Position numbers and translations under genes: made by a program. From Streptomyces sp. NBC_00223 (GTDB lineage Bacteria > Actinomycetota > Actinomycetes > Streptomycetales > Streptomycetaceae): a DNA stretch of 64,000 bases. The notes under the pieces are model-generated. The model did not search any database. It was not told the origin of the DNA and was given only the letters and a program-made list of their open reading frames with translations. The stretch covers positions 6,261,501 through 6,325,500 of the forward strand of contig NZ_CP108109.1 in assembly GCF_036199905.1 (NCBI RefSeq), in the 5' to 3' direction. Every line of letters starts with the position of its first letter. Position 1 is the first letter of the stretch. This document shows positions 8,791 to 17,389 of this stretch, piece after piece.

Positions 8791-8863
8791 GGTGTGGCGC
8801 ACACGGTGTGCACCGGTATCAGAGGTGCCCCGCGGCGGGCGAAGGTGTGGCGTTACGGTGTGC
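8791..8863. promoter_or_regulatory. Direct-repeat element upstream of the acyltransferase gene
   Basis: GGTGTGGCG followed by ACGGTGTGC occurs twice, at 8791-8811 and 8844-8863, 53 bp apart. The first copy also contains the perfect palindrome GCACAC-G-GTGTGC (8799-8811). They lie in the 211-bp divergent gap between cofC and the acyltransferase gene and could be regulator sites for either. Confidence 0.35.
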
Positions 8864-8935
8864 CTAGCCGCGATGCTGGTGCGGCCGATCGGGCGCCGCA
8901 CGGGCGCGGCGCCCTCGCAACGAAGAGGAGTCCGG

Positions 8936-9652
8936 GTGTCCCGCCGCAGAATCGGTTTCTGGTACCGCCTGGCGGCCGTCATCGCGAAGCCGCCGCTCAT
9001 TGTGCTGTTGAAGCGGGATTGGCGAGGAATGGAGCACATTCCGGCCGAGGGCGGATTCCTCACGGCGGTGAACCACAACTCGCACCTCGACCCGTTCGCC
9101 TATGCGCATTTCCAGTACAACACCGGCCGCATCCCCCGCTTCCTCGCGAAGGCGTCGCTGTTCACCCCGTTCTTCATCGGCCGTGTGATGCGCGGCACCG
9201 GCCAGATCCCGGTCTTCCGGGCCACCGCCGACGCCGCCGCCGCGTTCCGCGCCGCCGTGGAGGGGGTCAACAGGGGCGAGTGCGTGGTGTTCTACCCCGA
9301 GGGCACCATCACCCGCGACCCCGACCAGTGGCCGATGGTCTCCAAGACCGGCGTCGCCCGGGTCGCCCTGCTCACCAAGGCCCCCGTCATCCCCGTCGCC
9401 CAGTGGGGCGCCAACGAAGTGCTGCCGCCGTACTCGAAGCGCCCGCACCCCTTCCCGCGCAAGACCCACCACGTCCTGGTCGGTCCGCCGGTCGACCTGA
9501 GCGCGTACTACGGACTCGAACCGACCGCCGAGGTGCTGCGCGCGGTCACCGAGACCATCATGGCAGCGGTGACGAACCTGCTGTCCGAAGTCCGCGGCGA
9601 GCCCGCCCCCGCCGCCCTGTACGACCCCCGCAAGACCCGGAGGAGCGCGTGA
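8936..9652 (+). CDS. 1-acyl-sn-glycerol-3-phosphate acyltransferase (PlsC family)
   Basis: 238-aa membrane-associated acyltransferase of the LPLAT family, expected to acylate lysophosphatidic acid to phosphatidic acid. The catalytic HX4D motif is NHNSHLD (about residues 44-50) and the glycerophosphate-binding block is [10 protein letters not shown] (about 119-128). A hydrophobic N-terminal stretch ([16 protein letters not shown]) may lie in the membrane. The GTG at 8936 follows GAAGAGGAG at a good distance and removes an unconserved extension. The stop overlaps the gpsA start (GTGA), so the acyltransferase and glycerol-3-phosphate dehydrogenase are coupled and both supply phospholipid precursors. 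Confidence 0.9.
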   Translation: MSRRRIGFWYRLAAVIAKPPLIVLLKRDWRGMEHIPAEGGFLTAVNHNSHLDPFAYAHFQYNTGRIPRFLAKASLFTPFFIGRVMRGTGQIPVFRATADAAAAFRAAVEGVNRGECVVFYPEGTITRDPDQWPMVSKTGVARVALLTKAPVIPVAQWGANEVLPPYSKRPHPFPRKTHHVLVGPPVDLSAYYGLEPTAEVLRAVTETIMAAVTNLLSEVRGEPAPAALYDPRKTRRSA

Positions 9653-10650
9653 CCGCCCGCTGCGCGGTCTACGGCACGGGATCCTGGGGCACCGCCTTCG
9701 CGATGGTGCTCGCCGACGCGGGCTGCGAGGTCTCCCTGTGGGGCCGCCGCGCCGACGTGGTCGACGCCATCAACACCACCCGCCGCAACCCCGACTACCA
9801 CCCCGACCTCGAACTGCCCGCCTCCGTCACGGCCACCGCCGACCCCGCGCGGGCCGCGGCCGACGCCGAGTTCGTGATACTCGCCGTCCCCTCGCAGTCG
9901 CTGCGCGCCAATCTCGCCGCCTGGGCGCCGCTGCTGCGCCCGGACGCGGTGCTGGTCAGCCTGATGAAAGGCATCGAACTCGGTACCGCCAAGCGGATGA
10001 GCGAGGTCATCGAGGACGTCACCAAGGCAGGACCCGAGCGCGTCGCGGTGCTCTCCGGACCCAACCTCGCCCCCGAGATCGCCGACCGGCAGCCCGCCGC
10101 GTCCGTCGTCGCCTGCCGGGACGAGTCGGTGGCCCGCCGGATCCAGGCCGCCTGCCACACCTCGTACTTCCGCCCGTACACCAACACCGACGTCGTCGGC
10201 TGCGAACTGGGCGGCGCGGTGAAGAACGTGATCGCGCTCGCCGTCGGCATCGCGGGCGGCATGGGCCTGGGCGACAACACCAAGGCGTCGCTGATCACCC
10301 GCGGACTGGCCGAGACCACCCGGCTGGGCCTGGCGATGGGCGCCGACGCGTACACCTTCGCGGGGCTGGCCGGGATGGGCGACCTGGTCGCCACCTGCTC
10401 CTCGCCGCTGTCCCGCAACAACACCTTCGGGCACAACCTCGGCCGTGGCATGAGTCTCGCCCAGACCATCGCCGTCACCAGCCAGACCGCGGAGGGCGTC
10501 AAGTCCTGCGAATCCGTGGCCGATCTGGCCCGCAGACACGGCGTCGACATGCCGCTCACCGAGACGGTGGTCGACATCGTGCACAACGGCAAATCGCCGG
10601 TGGCAGCACTCAAGGAGTTGATGTCACGCTCCGCCAAGCCGGAACGGTAG
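9649..10650 (+). CDS. gpsA: Glycerol-3-phosphate dehydrogenase [NAD(P)+]
   Basis: 333-aa cytosolic enzyme reducing dihydroxyacetone phosphate to sn-glycerol 3-phosphate, the backbone of phospholipids. The N-terminal Rossmann fold carries [11 protein letters not shown] (residues 6-16), followed by GPNLAPEIA and the substrate/catalytic region [16 protein letters not shown] with its Lys. Normal length. The GTG start overlaps the acyltransferase stop by 4 nt. ddl follows after 12 nt, so the acyltransferase, gpsA and ddl form one transcription unit ending at the hairpin 11828-11858. Confidence 0.96.
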   Translation: MTARCAVYGTGSWGTAFAMVLADAGCEVSLWGRRADVVDAINTTRRNPDYHPDLELPASVTATADPARAAADAEFVILAVPSQSLRANLAAWAPLLRPDAVLVSLMKGIELGTAKRMSEVIEDVTKAGPERVAVLSGPNLAPEIADRQPAASVVACRDESVARRIQAACHTSYFRPYTNTDVVGCELGGAVKNVIALAVGIAGGMGLGDNTKASLITRGLAETTRLGLAMGADAYTFAGLAGMGDLVATCSSPLSRNNTFGHNLGRGMSLAQTIAVTSQTAEGVKSCESVADLARRHGVDMPLTETVVDIVHNGKSPVAALKELMSRSAKPER

Positions 10651-10662
10651 GGTCAACGCGAC

Positions 10663-11799
10663 ATGAGCAACCTGCAGAATTCCGACCGCAAACCGCGCGT
10701 CGCCGTCGTCTTCGGCGGGCGCAGCTCCGAACACGGAGTGTCCGTGGTGACCGCCGCCAGCGTGCTGCGCGCCATCGACCGCGACAAGTACGACGTCCTG
10801 CCCATCGGCATCACCACCGAGGGCCGCTGGGCGCTGACCGCAGACGAGCCGGAACGGATGGCGATCGCCGACCGCCGGATGCCGACCGTCGAGCAGGTCA
10901 CCGACCACGAGGGCGTCGTCGCGCTGCCGGTGGACCCGGGCAACCGCGACATCGTCTACACCGAGGCGGGCGCGGTGCCCAAGGCGCTCGGCGAGGTCGA
11001 CGTCGTCTTCCCGATGCTGCACGGCCCCTACGGCGAGGACGGCACCCTCCAGGGCCTGCTGGAACTCTCCGGCGTCCCCTACGTCGGCGCGGGCGTGCTC
11101 GCCTCCGCCGTCGGCATGGACAAGGAGTACATGAAGCGGGTCTTCACCTCCTTCGGCCTGGCCGTCGGCCCCTACACGGTGATCCGCCCGCGCGAGTGGG
11201 AACGGGACGCCGAGTCGGTGCGCCGCAGGGTCGCCGACTTCGCCGGCGAGCACGGCTGGCCGCTGTTCATCAAGCCCGCCAGGGCCGGTTCGTCCTTCGG
11301 CATCAGCAAGATCGACGGCCCGGACGAACTGGACGCGGCCCTCGAAGAGGCCCGCGGGCACGACCCCAAGGTCATCGTCGAGGCGCTGCTGCGCGGCCGC
11401 GAGATCGAGTGCGGCGTCCTGGAGTTCGAGGACGGCCCCCGCGCCTCGGTGCCGGCCGAGATCCCGCCGGTCACCAGCCACGCCTTCTACGACTTCGAGG
11501 CGAAGTACATCGACTCCGCCGAAGGCGTGGTGCCCGCTCCGCTCACCGACGAGCAGACCGCGGAGGTACGGCGGCTCGCCGTCGAGGCATTCGAGGCGGC
11601 CTCCTGCGAAGGACTGGTCCGCGCCGACTTCTTCCTGCTGGACAGCGGCGAGTTCGTGATCAACGAGATCAACACCATGCCCGGTTTCACGCCGATCTCC
11701 ATGTATCCGCGCATGTGGCAGGAGACCGGGGTGAGCTACCCCGAACTCATCGACCTGCTCATCCAGGCCGCGCTGCGCCGTTCGACCGGACTGCGCTGA
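10663..11799 (+). CDS. ddl: D-alanine--D-alanine ligase
   Basis: ATP-grasp enzyme that makes the D-Ala-D-Ala dipeptide of peptidoglycan. 378 aa with VVFGGRSSEHGVSVVTA at the N-terminus, FPMLHGPYGEDGTLQGLLE (residues ~110-128) and the metal-binding NEINTMPGFTPISMYP near 330-345. No sign of the D-lactate-type substitution can be judged with certainty. Third gene of the acyltransferase-gpsA-ddl unit; often called ddlA in Streptomyces. A strong hairpin follows 28 bp after the stop. Confidence 0.96.
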   Translation: MSNLQNSDRKPRVAVVFGGRSSEHGVSVVTAASVLRAIDRDKYDVLPIGITTEGRWALTADEPERMAIADRRMPTVEQVTDHEGVVALPVDPGNRDIVYTEAGAVPKALGEVDVVFPMLHGPYGEDGTLQGLLELSGVPYVGAGVLASAVGMDKEYMKRVFTSFGLAVGPYTVIRPREWERDAESVRRRVADFAGEHGWPLFIKPARAGSSFGISKIDGPDELDAALEEARGHDPKVIVEALLRGREIECGVLEFEDGPRASVPAEIPPVTSHAFYDFEAKYIDSAEGVVPAPLTDEQTAEVRRLAVEAFEAASCEGLVRADFFLLDSGEFVINEINTMPGFTPISMYPRMWQETGVSYPELIDLLIQAALRRSTGLR

Positions 11800-11827
11800 G
11801 CGGTCCCGCCGCGCCGGACCACCGGCT

Positions 11828-11858
11828 CCGGAGGGCGCGCCGAGCGCCCGCCCTCCGG
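11828..11858. terminator. Bidirectional terminator between ddl and the DUF3515 gene
   Basis: Perfect 10-bp stem CCGGAGGGCG (11828-11837) / CGCCCTCCGG (11849-11858) with an 11-nt loop, placed between two convergent genes. Confidence 0.65.
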
Positions 11859-11860
11859 GG

Positions 11861-12343
11861 TCAGATCCCCTCGGGGATCGTGTGCTTGACCGCGGCCGCC
11901 AGATCGGCGAGCGGAGTCGCGTCGTGGGCGTACTTCTCGGGCAGCGTCAGCTCGACATACGCCTTGCGCAGGGTCGTGGTCAGCCGCACGCTGCCGTGGG
12001 CGCCCTCCTCGAAGGACCAGCTGACGCCGCCCACCTCGGCCGCCGGTGTCGAGACCAGACCGTCGGCCGCCGGGCGCGGCACCCCGCAGCGCAGCACAAT
12101 GGCCGGATTTCCCCACCCGGCGGTCAGTTCGGACCCCGGCTTGAGATCATGCCGGGGCAGCCCCGCGACCTCGCGCGGCAGTTCGGCGTGGAGCGCGCGG
12201 CAGTAGCCGGCCACGTGTGCGTCAGGAACCGGTACGGCGACCGTGTCGTCCGTAGCGGAGATGAGAGCGTAGACCGCCGCCGCTGAGACACAGGCGGCGG
12301 TCGACACGGCGATCAGTACGGCCCGGCGACGATAGAACCTCAC
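11861..12343 (-). CDS. DUF3515-family exported/membrane-anchored protein
   Basis: 160 aa. A positively charged N-terminus (MRFYRRR) and hydrophobic segment at residues 8-30 (AVLIAVSTAACVSAAAVYAL) suggest a signal anchor, with the rest outside the membrane. One Cys is in the segment and two are in the mature part (YCRALHA around 47 and LRCGVPR around 86), which could form a disulfide. The domain is the actinobacterial DUF3515, of unknown function. Upstream on the same strand is the RAM-domain gene 45 bp away, with a small hairpin between them. Confidence 0.8.
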   Translation of the reverse strand: MRFYRRRAVLIAVSTAACVSAAAVYALISATDDTVAVPVPDAHVAGYCRALHAELPREVAGLPRHDLKPGSELTAGWGNPAIVLRCGVPRPAADGLVSTPAAEVGGVSWSFEEGAHGSVRLTTTLRKAYVELTLPEKYAHDATPLADLAAAVKHTIPEGI

Positions 12344-12359
12344 CGGGCGAGCATATGAA

Positions 12360-12379
12360 GAGCCCAGGGAACCGGGCTC
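12360..12379 (-). terminator. Short hairpin between the RAM-domain and DUF3515 genes
   Basis: GAGCCC (12360-12365) and GGGCTC (12374-12379), 6-bp stem with 8-nt loop, starting 10 bp after the stop of the minus-strand RAM gene. Weak; possibly a terminator for that gene. Confidence 0.35.
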
Positions 12380-12388
12380 GGTGGGGGG

Positions 12389-12622
12389 CTATATATGCAC
12401 GACGGGACAGGTGAGAGTACGGGTGATGCCGTCCACTTGCTGGACTTTGGCGACCACCATGCGGCCGAGTTCGTCGACCGTGTCGGCCTGGGCCCGGACG
12501 ATGACGTCATAGGGACCTGTGACGTCTTCGGCCTGGATGACTCCGTTGATCTTGGAGATCACCTCCGCTACTGCCGAGGCCTTTCCGACCTCGGTCTGGA
12601 TCAGGATGTACGCCTGTACCAC
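12389..12622 (-). CDS. Stand-alone Lrp/AsnC-type RAM-domain protein
   Basis: 77 aa covering only the ligand-binding RAM (ACT-like) domain of Lrp/AsnC regulators: VQAYILIQTEVGKASAVAEV, DVTGPYDVIVRAQAD and GITRTLTCPVVHI. No helix-turn-helix is present, so it cannot bind DNA alone; such proteins are thought to sense amino acids and modulate full-length Lrp partners or other proteins. The GTG at 12622 follows GGAGG at 5-6 nt; an ORF start further upstream has no support. Divergent from thiL. Confidence 0.85.
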   Translation of the reverse strand: MVQAYILIQTEVGKASAVAEVISKINGVIQAEDVTGPYDVIVRAQADTVDELGRMVVAKVQQVDGITRTLTCPVVHI

Positions 12623-12780
12623 GGAACCTCCAGAGCGGCTACGAGGATCATGTGGGGAGGGGGACGCCACGTTATCGCGTCGTCGCGCACAGCGGGGAGA
12701 CCCGCGCGGTACCTGACCCCCGTATTGACGGGAAACACACAGCGAAACCGGCGGATGCCGAGACCGAAGGGGACGAACCG

Positions 12781-13746
12781 ATGAAGGGGACTGTGGGCGA
12801 GCTGGGGGAGTTCGGGCTCATCAGGGAACTGACCTCCCGCCTCACCTCGACCCCCGCCGTGAAGATCGGCCCCGGGGACGACGCGGCCGTCGTCACCGCG
12901 CCGGACCGTCGGGTGGTCGCCACCACCGATGTCCTGCTGGAAGGCCGCCACTTCCGGCGCGACTGGTCCACCGCCTACGACGTCGGCCGCAAGGCCGCCG
13001 CGCAGAACCTCGCCGACATCGCCGCCATGGGAGCGGTGCCCACCGCCGTGCTGCTCGGGCTCGTCGTCCCCGCCGAACTGCCCGCCACCTGGCCGGTGGA
13101 GCTGATGGACGGCATCCGTGACGAGTGCCAGGTCGCGGGCGCGGCCGTGGTCGGCGGCGATGTCGTACGCGGCGACACCATCACGGTCGCGATCACCGCT
13201 CTGGGTGATCTTCGCAACCGGGAGGCCGTCACCCGTTCGGGAGCGCGCCCCGGCGATCTCATCGCCGTCACCGGCTGGCTCGGCTGGTCCGCGGCCGGAC
13301 TGGCCGTGCTCTCCCGGGGGTTCCGCTCGCCCCGGGCCTTCGTGGAGGCCCACCGCCGCCCCGAACCGCCGTACCACGCGGGCCCGGCGGCCGCCGACCT
13401 CGGCGCCACCGCGATGACCGACGTCAGCGACGGGCTGGTGGCCGACCTCGGGCACATCGCGGTCGCCAGCGGTGTCGACATCGACCTGCGGTCCGCCGAC
13501 ATCGACGTACCCGCCCAGATGACGGACATCGGCCAGGCCGTCGGGGTCGACCCGATGCACTGGGTGCTCACCGGCGGCGAGGACCATGCCATCGTCGCCG
13601 CCTTCCCCCGGGACGTGAAGCTGCCGGCCCGCTGGCGGATCATCGGCGAGGTGACCGCGCCCGCCGGCCGCACCCCGCAGGTCACCGTGGACGGCGCTCC
13701 CTGGGCCAAGGCGGGCGGCTGGGACCACTTCGGCGAGGATCTGTGA
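12781..13746 (+). CDS. thiL: Thiamine-monophosphate kinase
   Basis: Phosphorylates thiamine monophosphate to the active cofactor thiamine diphosphate with ATP. 321 aa of the PurM/ThiL fold: GPGDDAAVV (around 35-43), [16 protein letters not shown] (around 50-65), [14 protein letters not shown] and [11 protein letters not shown], then [15 protein letters not shown]. The ATG at 12781 has GAAGGGGA just upstream. Its stop overlaps the thiD start (GTGA), so thiL and thiD are translationally coupled and act in the same pathway. I see no TPP riboswitch in the short upstream region. Confidence 0.95.
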   Translation: MKGTVGELGEFGLIRELTSRLTSTPAVKIGPGDDAAVVTAPDRRVVATTDVLLEGRHFRRDWSTAYDVGRKAAAQNLADIAAMGAVPTAVLLGLVVPAELPATWPVELMDGIRDECQVAGAAVVGGDVVRGDTITVAITALGDLRNREAVTRSGARPGDLIAVTGWLGWSAAGLAVLSRGFRSPRAFVEAHRRPEPPYHAGPAAADLGATAMTDVSDGLVADLGHIAVASGVDIDLRSADIDVPAQMTDIGQAVGVDPMHWVLTGGEDHAIVAAFPRDVKLPARWRIIGEVTAPAGRTPQVTVDGAPWAKAGGWDHFGEDL

Positions 13747-14582
13747 GCGGACGCGCGCCGGACCCGGGGGAGCGGGTGAACGGCGCGCCGCCCCGGATGC
13801 TGGCGATCGCCGGTTCCGACTCCGGCGGCGGCGCCGGCGTCCAGGCCGACCTCAAGACGGCGTTCGCCCTCGGAGTGCACGGCATGAGCGTCGTCACGGC
13901 GGTCACCGCGCAGAACTCCCGCGGGGTGCACGGCTCCTGGGAGCTGCCGCCGGAGGCCGTACGCGCCCAGTTCCGTGCCGTCGTGGACGACATCGGGGTG
14001 GAGGCCGTCAAGACCGGCATGCTCTCCTCCGCCGCGATCGCCGCCACCGTCGCCGAACTCGTCACCGGTCTCGGCGTACCCGTCGTCGTGGACCCGGTCG
14101 GCGTCTCCAAGCACGGGGACACCCTGCTGCACGCGGCGGCGCTGGACGTCGTACGGTCCCGGCTGCTGCCCGCGGCGACCGTGGTCACACCGAACCTGGA
14201 CGAGGTCACGCAGCTGACCGGGATGGTCGTCCATGACGAGGAGGGGATGCGGGCGGCCGGGGCGGCGCTGCTGGCCCTCGGGCCCCGGTGGGCGCTCATC
14301 AAGGGCGGGCACCTGGCGGATTCGGCCTCCCCGGAAGCGGTCGACCTGCTCACGGACGGCCGCGCCGAGCACTGGTACCGCGCCCCGCGGATCGCCAACC
14401 GCCACACCCACGGCACGGGCTGCACCCTGGCGAGCGCGGTGGCCTCGTACCTCGCGCTGGGGGAGGACATGCCGACGGCGGTGGGCCGGGCGAAGGAGTA
14501 CGTGAGCGGTGCCATCGCGGCTGGCTTCCCGCTGGGCGGGGGGACCGGGCCGGTGGACCACGGGTGGCGTACGCGGGGGTGA
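13743..14582 (+). CDS. thiD: Hydroxymethylpyrimidine (phosphate) kinase
   Basis: 279-aa ribokinase-fold enzyme that phosphorylates HMP and HMP-phosphate to the pyrimidine half of thiamine. Signatures are [19 protein letters not shown] (around residues 20-38) and the C-terminal ribokinase motif [12 protein letters not shown] (around 220-231), which contains the catalytic Asp-equivalent region and anion hole. The first ~17 residues are unconserved. GTG start, overlapping thiL by 4 nt. Confidence 0.95.
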   Translation: MSGRAPDPGERVNGAPPRMLAIAGSDSGGGAGVQADLKTAFALGVHGMSVVTAVTAQNSRGVHGSWELPPEAVRAQFRAVVDDIGVEAVKTGMLSSAAIAATVAELVTGLGVPVVVDPVGVSKHGDTLLHAAALDVVRSRLLPAATVVTPNLDEVTQLTGMVVHDEEGMRAAGAALLALGPRWALIKGGHLADSASPEAVDLLTDGRAEHWYRAPRIANRHTHGTGCTLASAVASYLALGEDMPTAVGRAKEYVSGAIAAGFPLGGGTGPVDHGWRTRG

Positions 14583-14739
14583 AGTGGGCCGGTCTTCGGC
14601 TCTTTTGGCGGCCGGGCCTGCCGAAGGCTTGGGGAACGCGGCAAAACCGGCCCACCCGGAGGTGGACCGGCTTCGAGTAGCCGCTAAGGCCGCGCCGCTA
14701 CGACGTACGTATGACGCGTCGACGCGAGACCGGGGTCAG

Positions 14740-14755
14740 CTCCGCGTGAGCGGAG
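14740..14755 (-). terminator. Small hairpin after rpmB
   Basis: CTCCGC (14740-14745), loop GTGA, GCGGAG (14750-14755), 7 bp past the rpmB stop on the minus strand. The thiD-rpmB gap also has a long-range perfect 10-bp pairing between 14584-14593 and 14646-14655 that may end the thiD transcript. Confidence 0.4.
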
Positions 14756-14761
14756 AGACGG

Positions 14762-14947
14762 TCAGCGCGTGACCTTGCCGGCCTTGATGCACGAGGTGCA
14801 GACATTGAGCCGCTTCGGCGTCTTCCCGACGACCGCACGCACGCGCTGGATGTTGGGGTTCCAACGACGCGGGGTACGGCGGTGCGAGTGGGAGATGCTG
14901 TTGCCGAAGCCCGGCCCCTTGCCGCAGACGTCGCAGTTAGCAGCCAC
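14762..14947 (-). CDS. rpmB: 50S ribosomal protein L28
   Basis: 61-aa large-subunit protein. [12 protein letters not shown] and CTSCIKAGK provide a CxxC...CxxC zinc-binding set, so this is the zinc-containing (C+) form. In Streptomyces C+ and zinc-free C- paralogues exist, the latter induced under zinc starvation via Zur. GTG start (second residue Ala). Divergent from the DhaL/DegV-like gene. Confidence 0.97.
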   Translation of the reverse strand: MAANCDVCGKGPGFGNSISHSHRRTPRRWNPNIQRVRAVVGKTPKRLNVCTSCIKAGKVTR

Positions 14948-15160
14948 GGGTCACTCCAAAGACTTCAGATGCATTTACGATGAAAAGCCCGAGAGAGCCC
15001 CGGGCAACCGGAGCAGCATACAACGCCTGCTCCCGTACAACGAAACTACCATGGTCCGGGAGCCCTCCCGTCCGGCCCCGCCCCCACGTACCCCCGCGGC
15101 CATGGCCCTAAGCTCACCAGAAGCAGCCCCTTGGTTTCCGGTGTTCCGCAGGAGGACGTG

Positions 15161-16876
15161 TTGCCGCCCACGCTCGACGCTTCCGCGGTGCGCGCCTGGT
15201 GCCGGCTCTCCCTGCGGGCGCTGGGGCGGGCCCGCGAGGAGATCGACGCGATCAATGTCTATCCGGTCGCGGACGGGGACACCGGGACGAACCTCTATCT
15301 GACGGTCGAGTCCGCCGCCCAGTCGGTCGAGGCGGTCTTCGACGGCCACGGCGCGGCCGGGGCCGCGGACTCCCGGCCCACCTTCGCCGAGGCGTTCGGG
15401 GCGATGTCGCACGGCGCTCTCATCGGGGCGCGGGGCAACTCGGGCACGATCCTGGCGCAGTTGCTGCGGGGGATGAACTCCGGGCTCGGCGGGGAGGGTT
15501 GCCCGGCGGACTCCCCGGGGGGCCCGTCCCCGGCCACCGGTACGGCCACCCCCGACGACCTGCGGCGGGCCCTGCGGGTCGCCGCCGCCTCGGCGTACGC
15601 GGCCGTCGCGCGGCCGGTCGAGGGCACGATGCTCACCGTCGCCACGGGTGCGGCGGACGCCGCCGAGGCCGCGGCCGGCGGGCTCGCCGAGGTCGTGCGC
15701 GCGGCGCACTCCGGCGCGCTGGCCGCGCTGGCGGCCACGCCGGGGCAACTGGGCGCGCTGCGGCGGGCCGGTGTGGTCGACGCCGGCGGGCTCGGTCTGG
15801 TCGCCGTCCTCGGCGCGCTCTGCGAGGCGGTTACCGGGCAGGCGCCCCCGGCGCAGACCGCCGGGTCCGGTACGTCCTTCCGTCATGTCCACGCCGCCGC
15901 CGACCAGGCCGGTGCGGCCTTCGCGGAGGCCGACCTCTGCGCGGCCGACGGGCCGCCGGCCGGCGACGGGCCCGGCTTCGAGGTGATCTACCTGCTGGAG
16001 GCCGCCGACCCGGCCGTCCGTGCGCTGCGGGCGCGGCTGGACGCCCTCGGCGACTCACTGGTGGTCGTCGGCGGCGACGGGCTGTGGAACGTGCACGTCC
16101 ACACCGACGACGTGGGCGCCGTGATCGAGGCGGGGATCGAGGCCGGGCGGCCGTACCGGATCAGGGTCACGCACTTCGGCGACCAGACCCGGCAGCACCC
16201 GCGCGGGGAGCCCGCCCTGCGGGCGGTGGTCGCCGTCGTCCACGGCGACGGGCTCGCCGCGCTGTGCGCGCAGGCGGGGGCGACCGTGGTCGCCGTACGG
16301 CCGGGGGAGCAGCCCGCCAGCGGCGAGATCGCGGCCGCGATCCGTACGGCGCACGCGCGGGAGGTCGTGCTGCTGCCCAACGACACGGAGCTGCGGCACG
16401 CCGCCGCGGCCGCGGCCGAGCAGGCCCGGGGCGACGGGGTGCGGGTCGCGCTCATCCCGACCCGCTCGGCGGTCCAGGGGCTGGCCGCCCTCGCCGTCCA
16501 CGAACCGACCCGGCGCTTCGACGAGGACGTGGTCGCGATGACGGCGGCGGCCGGCGCCACCCGGTACGCCGAACTGGCCGTCGCCGAGCACCGGTCGTGG
16601 ACCATGGCGGGGGTCTGCCAGGCCGGCGACGTGCTCGGCCTGATCGACGGCGACGTGGCGGTGATCGGCGCGGACGTCGCCGGGACGGCCACGACCGTCC
16701 TCGACCGCATGCTGGCCGCCGGCGGCGAGCTGGTCACCCTCGTCCTCGGCGCCACGGCCCCGCCCGACCTCGCCGCCCGCGTCGAGTCCCACGTCCGCGA
16801 CGGCCACATGGCCGTCGACACGGTCGTCTACCATGGCGGCCAGGACCCCTCCCCCCTCCTCATCGGCGTCGAATAA
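15161..16876 (+). CDS. DhaL/DegV-like protein (DAK2 domain; FakA-type)
   Basis: 571 aa. N-terminal DhaL (DAK2) domain with the metal/ADP-binding acidic motif NVYPVADGDTGTNLYLT (residues ~29-45) and ALIGARGNSGTILAQLLRG; a central linker domain; C-terminal Asp23/DegV-associated region. Similar proteins (YloV/FakA) are the ATP-binding subunit of fatty-acid kinase, working with a DegV-family lipid-binding partner. No DegV partner is seen in the window, so fatty-acid kinase activity is inferred. The start is ambiguous: TTG 15161 lies 5 nt after GGAGG, GTG 15158 only 2 nt. It precedes recG, a widespread arrangement. Confidence 0.85.
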   Translation: MPPTLDASAVRAWCRLSLRALGRAREEIDAINVYPVADGDTGTNLYLTVESAAQSVEAVFDGHGAAGAADSRPTFAEAFGAMSHGALIGARGNSGTILAQLLRGMNSGLGGEGCPADSPGGPSPATGTATPDDLRRALRVAAASAYAAVARPVEGTMLTVATGAADAAEAAAGGLAEVVRAAHSGALAALAATPGQLGALRRAGVVDAGGLGLVAVLGALCEAVTGQAPPAQTAGSGTSFRHVHAAADQAGAAFAEADLCAADGPPAGDGPGFEVIYLLEAADPAVRALRARLDALGDSLVVVGGDGLWNVHVHTDDVGAVIEAGIEAGRPYRIRVTHFGDQTRQHPRGEPALRAVVAVVHGDGLAALCAQAGATVVAVRPGEQPASGEIAAAIRTAHAREVVLLPNDTELRHAAAAAAEQARGDGVRVALIPTRSAVQGLAALAVHEPTRRFDEDVVAMTAAAGATRYAELAVAEHRSWTMAGVCQAGDVLGLIDGDVAVIGADVAGTATTVLDRMLAAGGELVTLVLGATAPPDLAARVESHVRDGHMAVDTVVYHGGQDPSPLLIGVE

Positions 16877-17389
16877 CCCACGGCCCACCCCCGGGGAGGC
16901 CACGCACTCCCGCCGCAACGCGTTCCAACCAACCGCCGCCGCACGCGGCTCCGGCACCGGGCGCCCGTCCCACCTGCACGGAAGCTGGGCGCCGCCCAGC
17001 AGGCTGCGTGCTGCCCGCGCGACGCGGGCCGGCCGGCAGACGGTCGCTCACCGCCCGTGCGAGCCGCGCGACACCGCTCGCCTGCCGCGCTGCCGGCGAG
17101 GGTCCCGGTGCGGGCGGCCGTCGAGTTCCGGTGCGGCAGCGTGTGGGTTTCGCCGCGCCTGCGTGGTACCCGCCGGGGAGCCGTGTGCTGATGGCGAGCC
17201 GACCGATCGCGGTTCGCCTGGCAGGCGGCGGCTCGCCGCTTGCGTGTTCGCGGCGTCGGCGGCTTCGGCCGCCGCGAGTGCGGGTGCCGGGTCGGGTCGG
17301 GGCGCGCGGCGCCCCCGACCCCCCGTCGGGGCACCGCGCCCGCGCGTATCCGCGGGGGAATGTCGGAGGGGTGGGGGAGGATGAGGGGG
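16877..17389. other. 513-bp gap between the DhaL gene and recG, no gene seen
   Basis: Extremely GC-rich. Open frames on both strands lack ribosome sites and conserved-looking sequence, so I call none. A near-perfect hairpin (17295-17305 with 17309-17320, one bulged C) sits 70 bp before recG and may terminate upstream transcription. Confidence 0.5.

Noticed and set aside
12623-12780. TPP riboswitch before thiL
   Set aside because: The ~160-bp divergent gap does not show the conserved THI-box sequences or folding.
16877-17389. Open frames between the DhaL gene and recG
   Set aside because: All cross into neighbouring genes in wrong frames, are Arg/Pro-rich and have no initiation signals.
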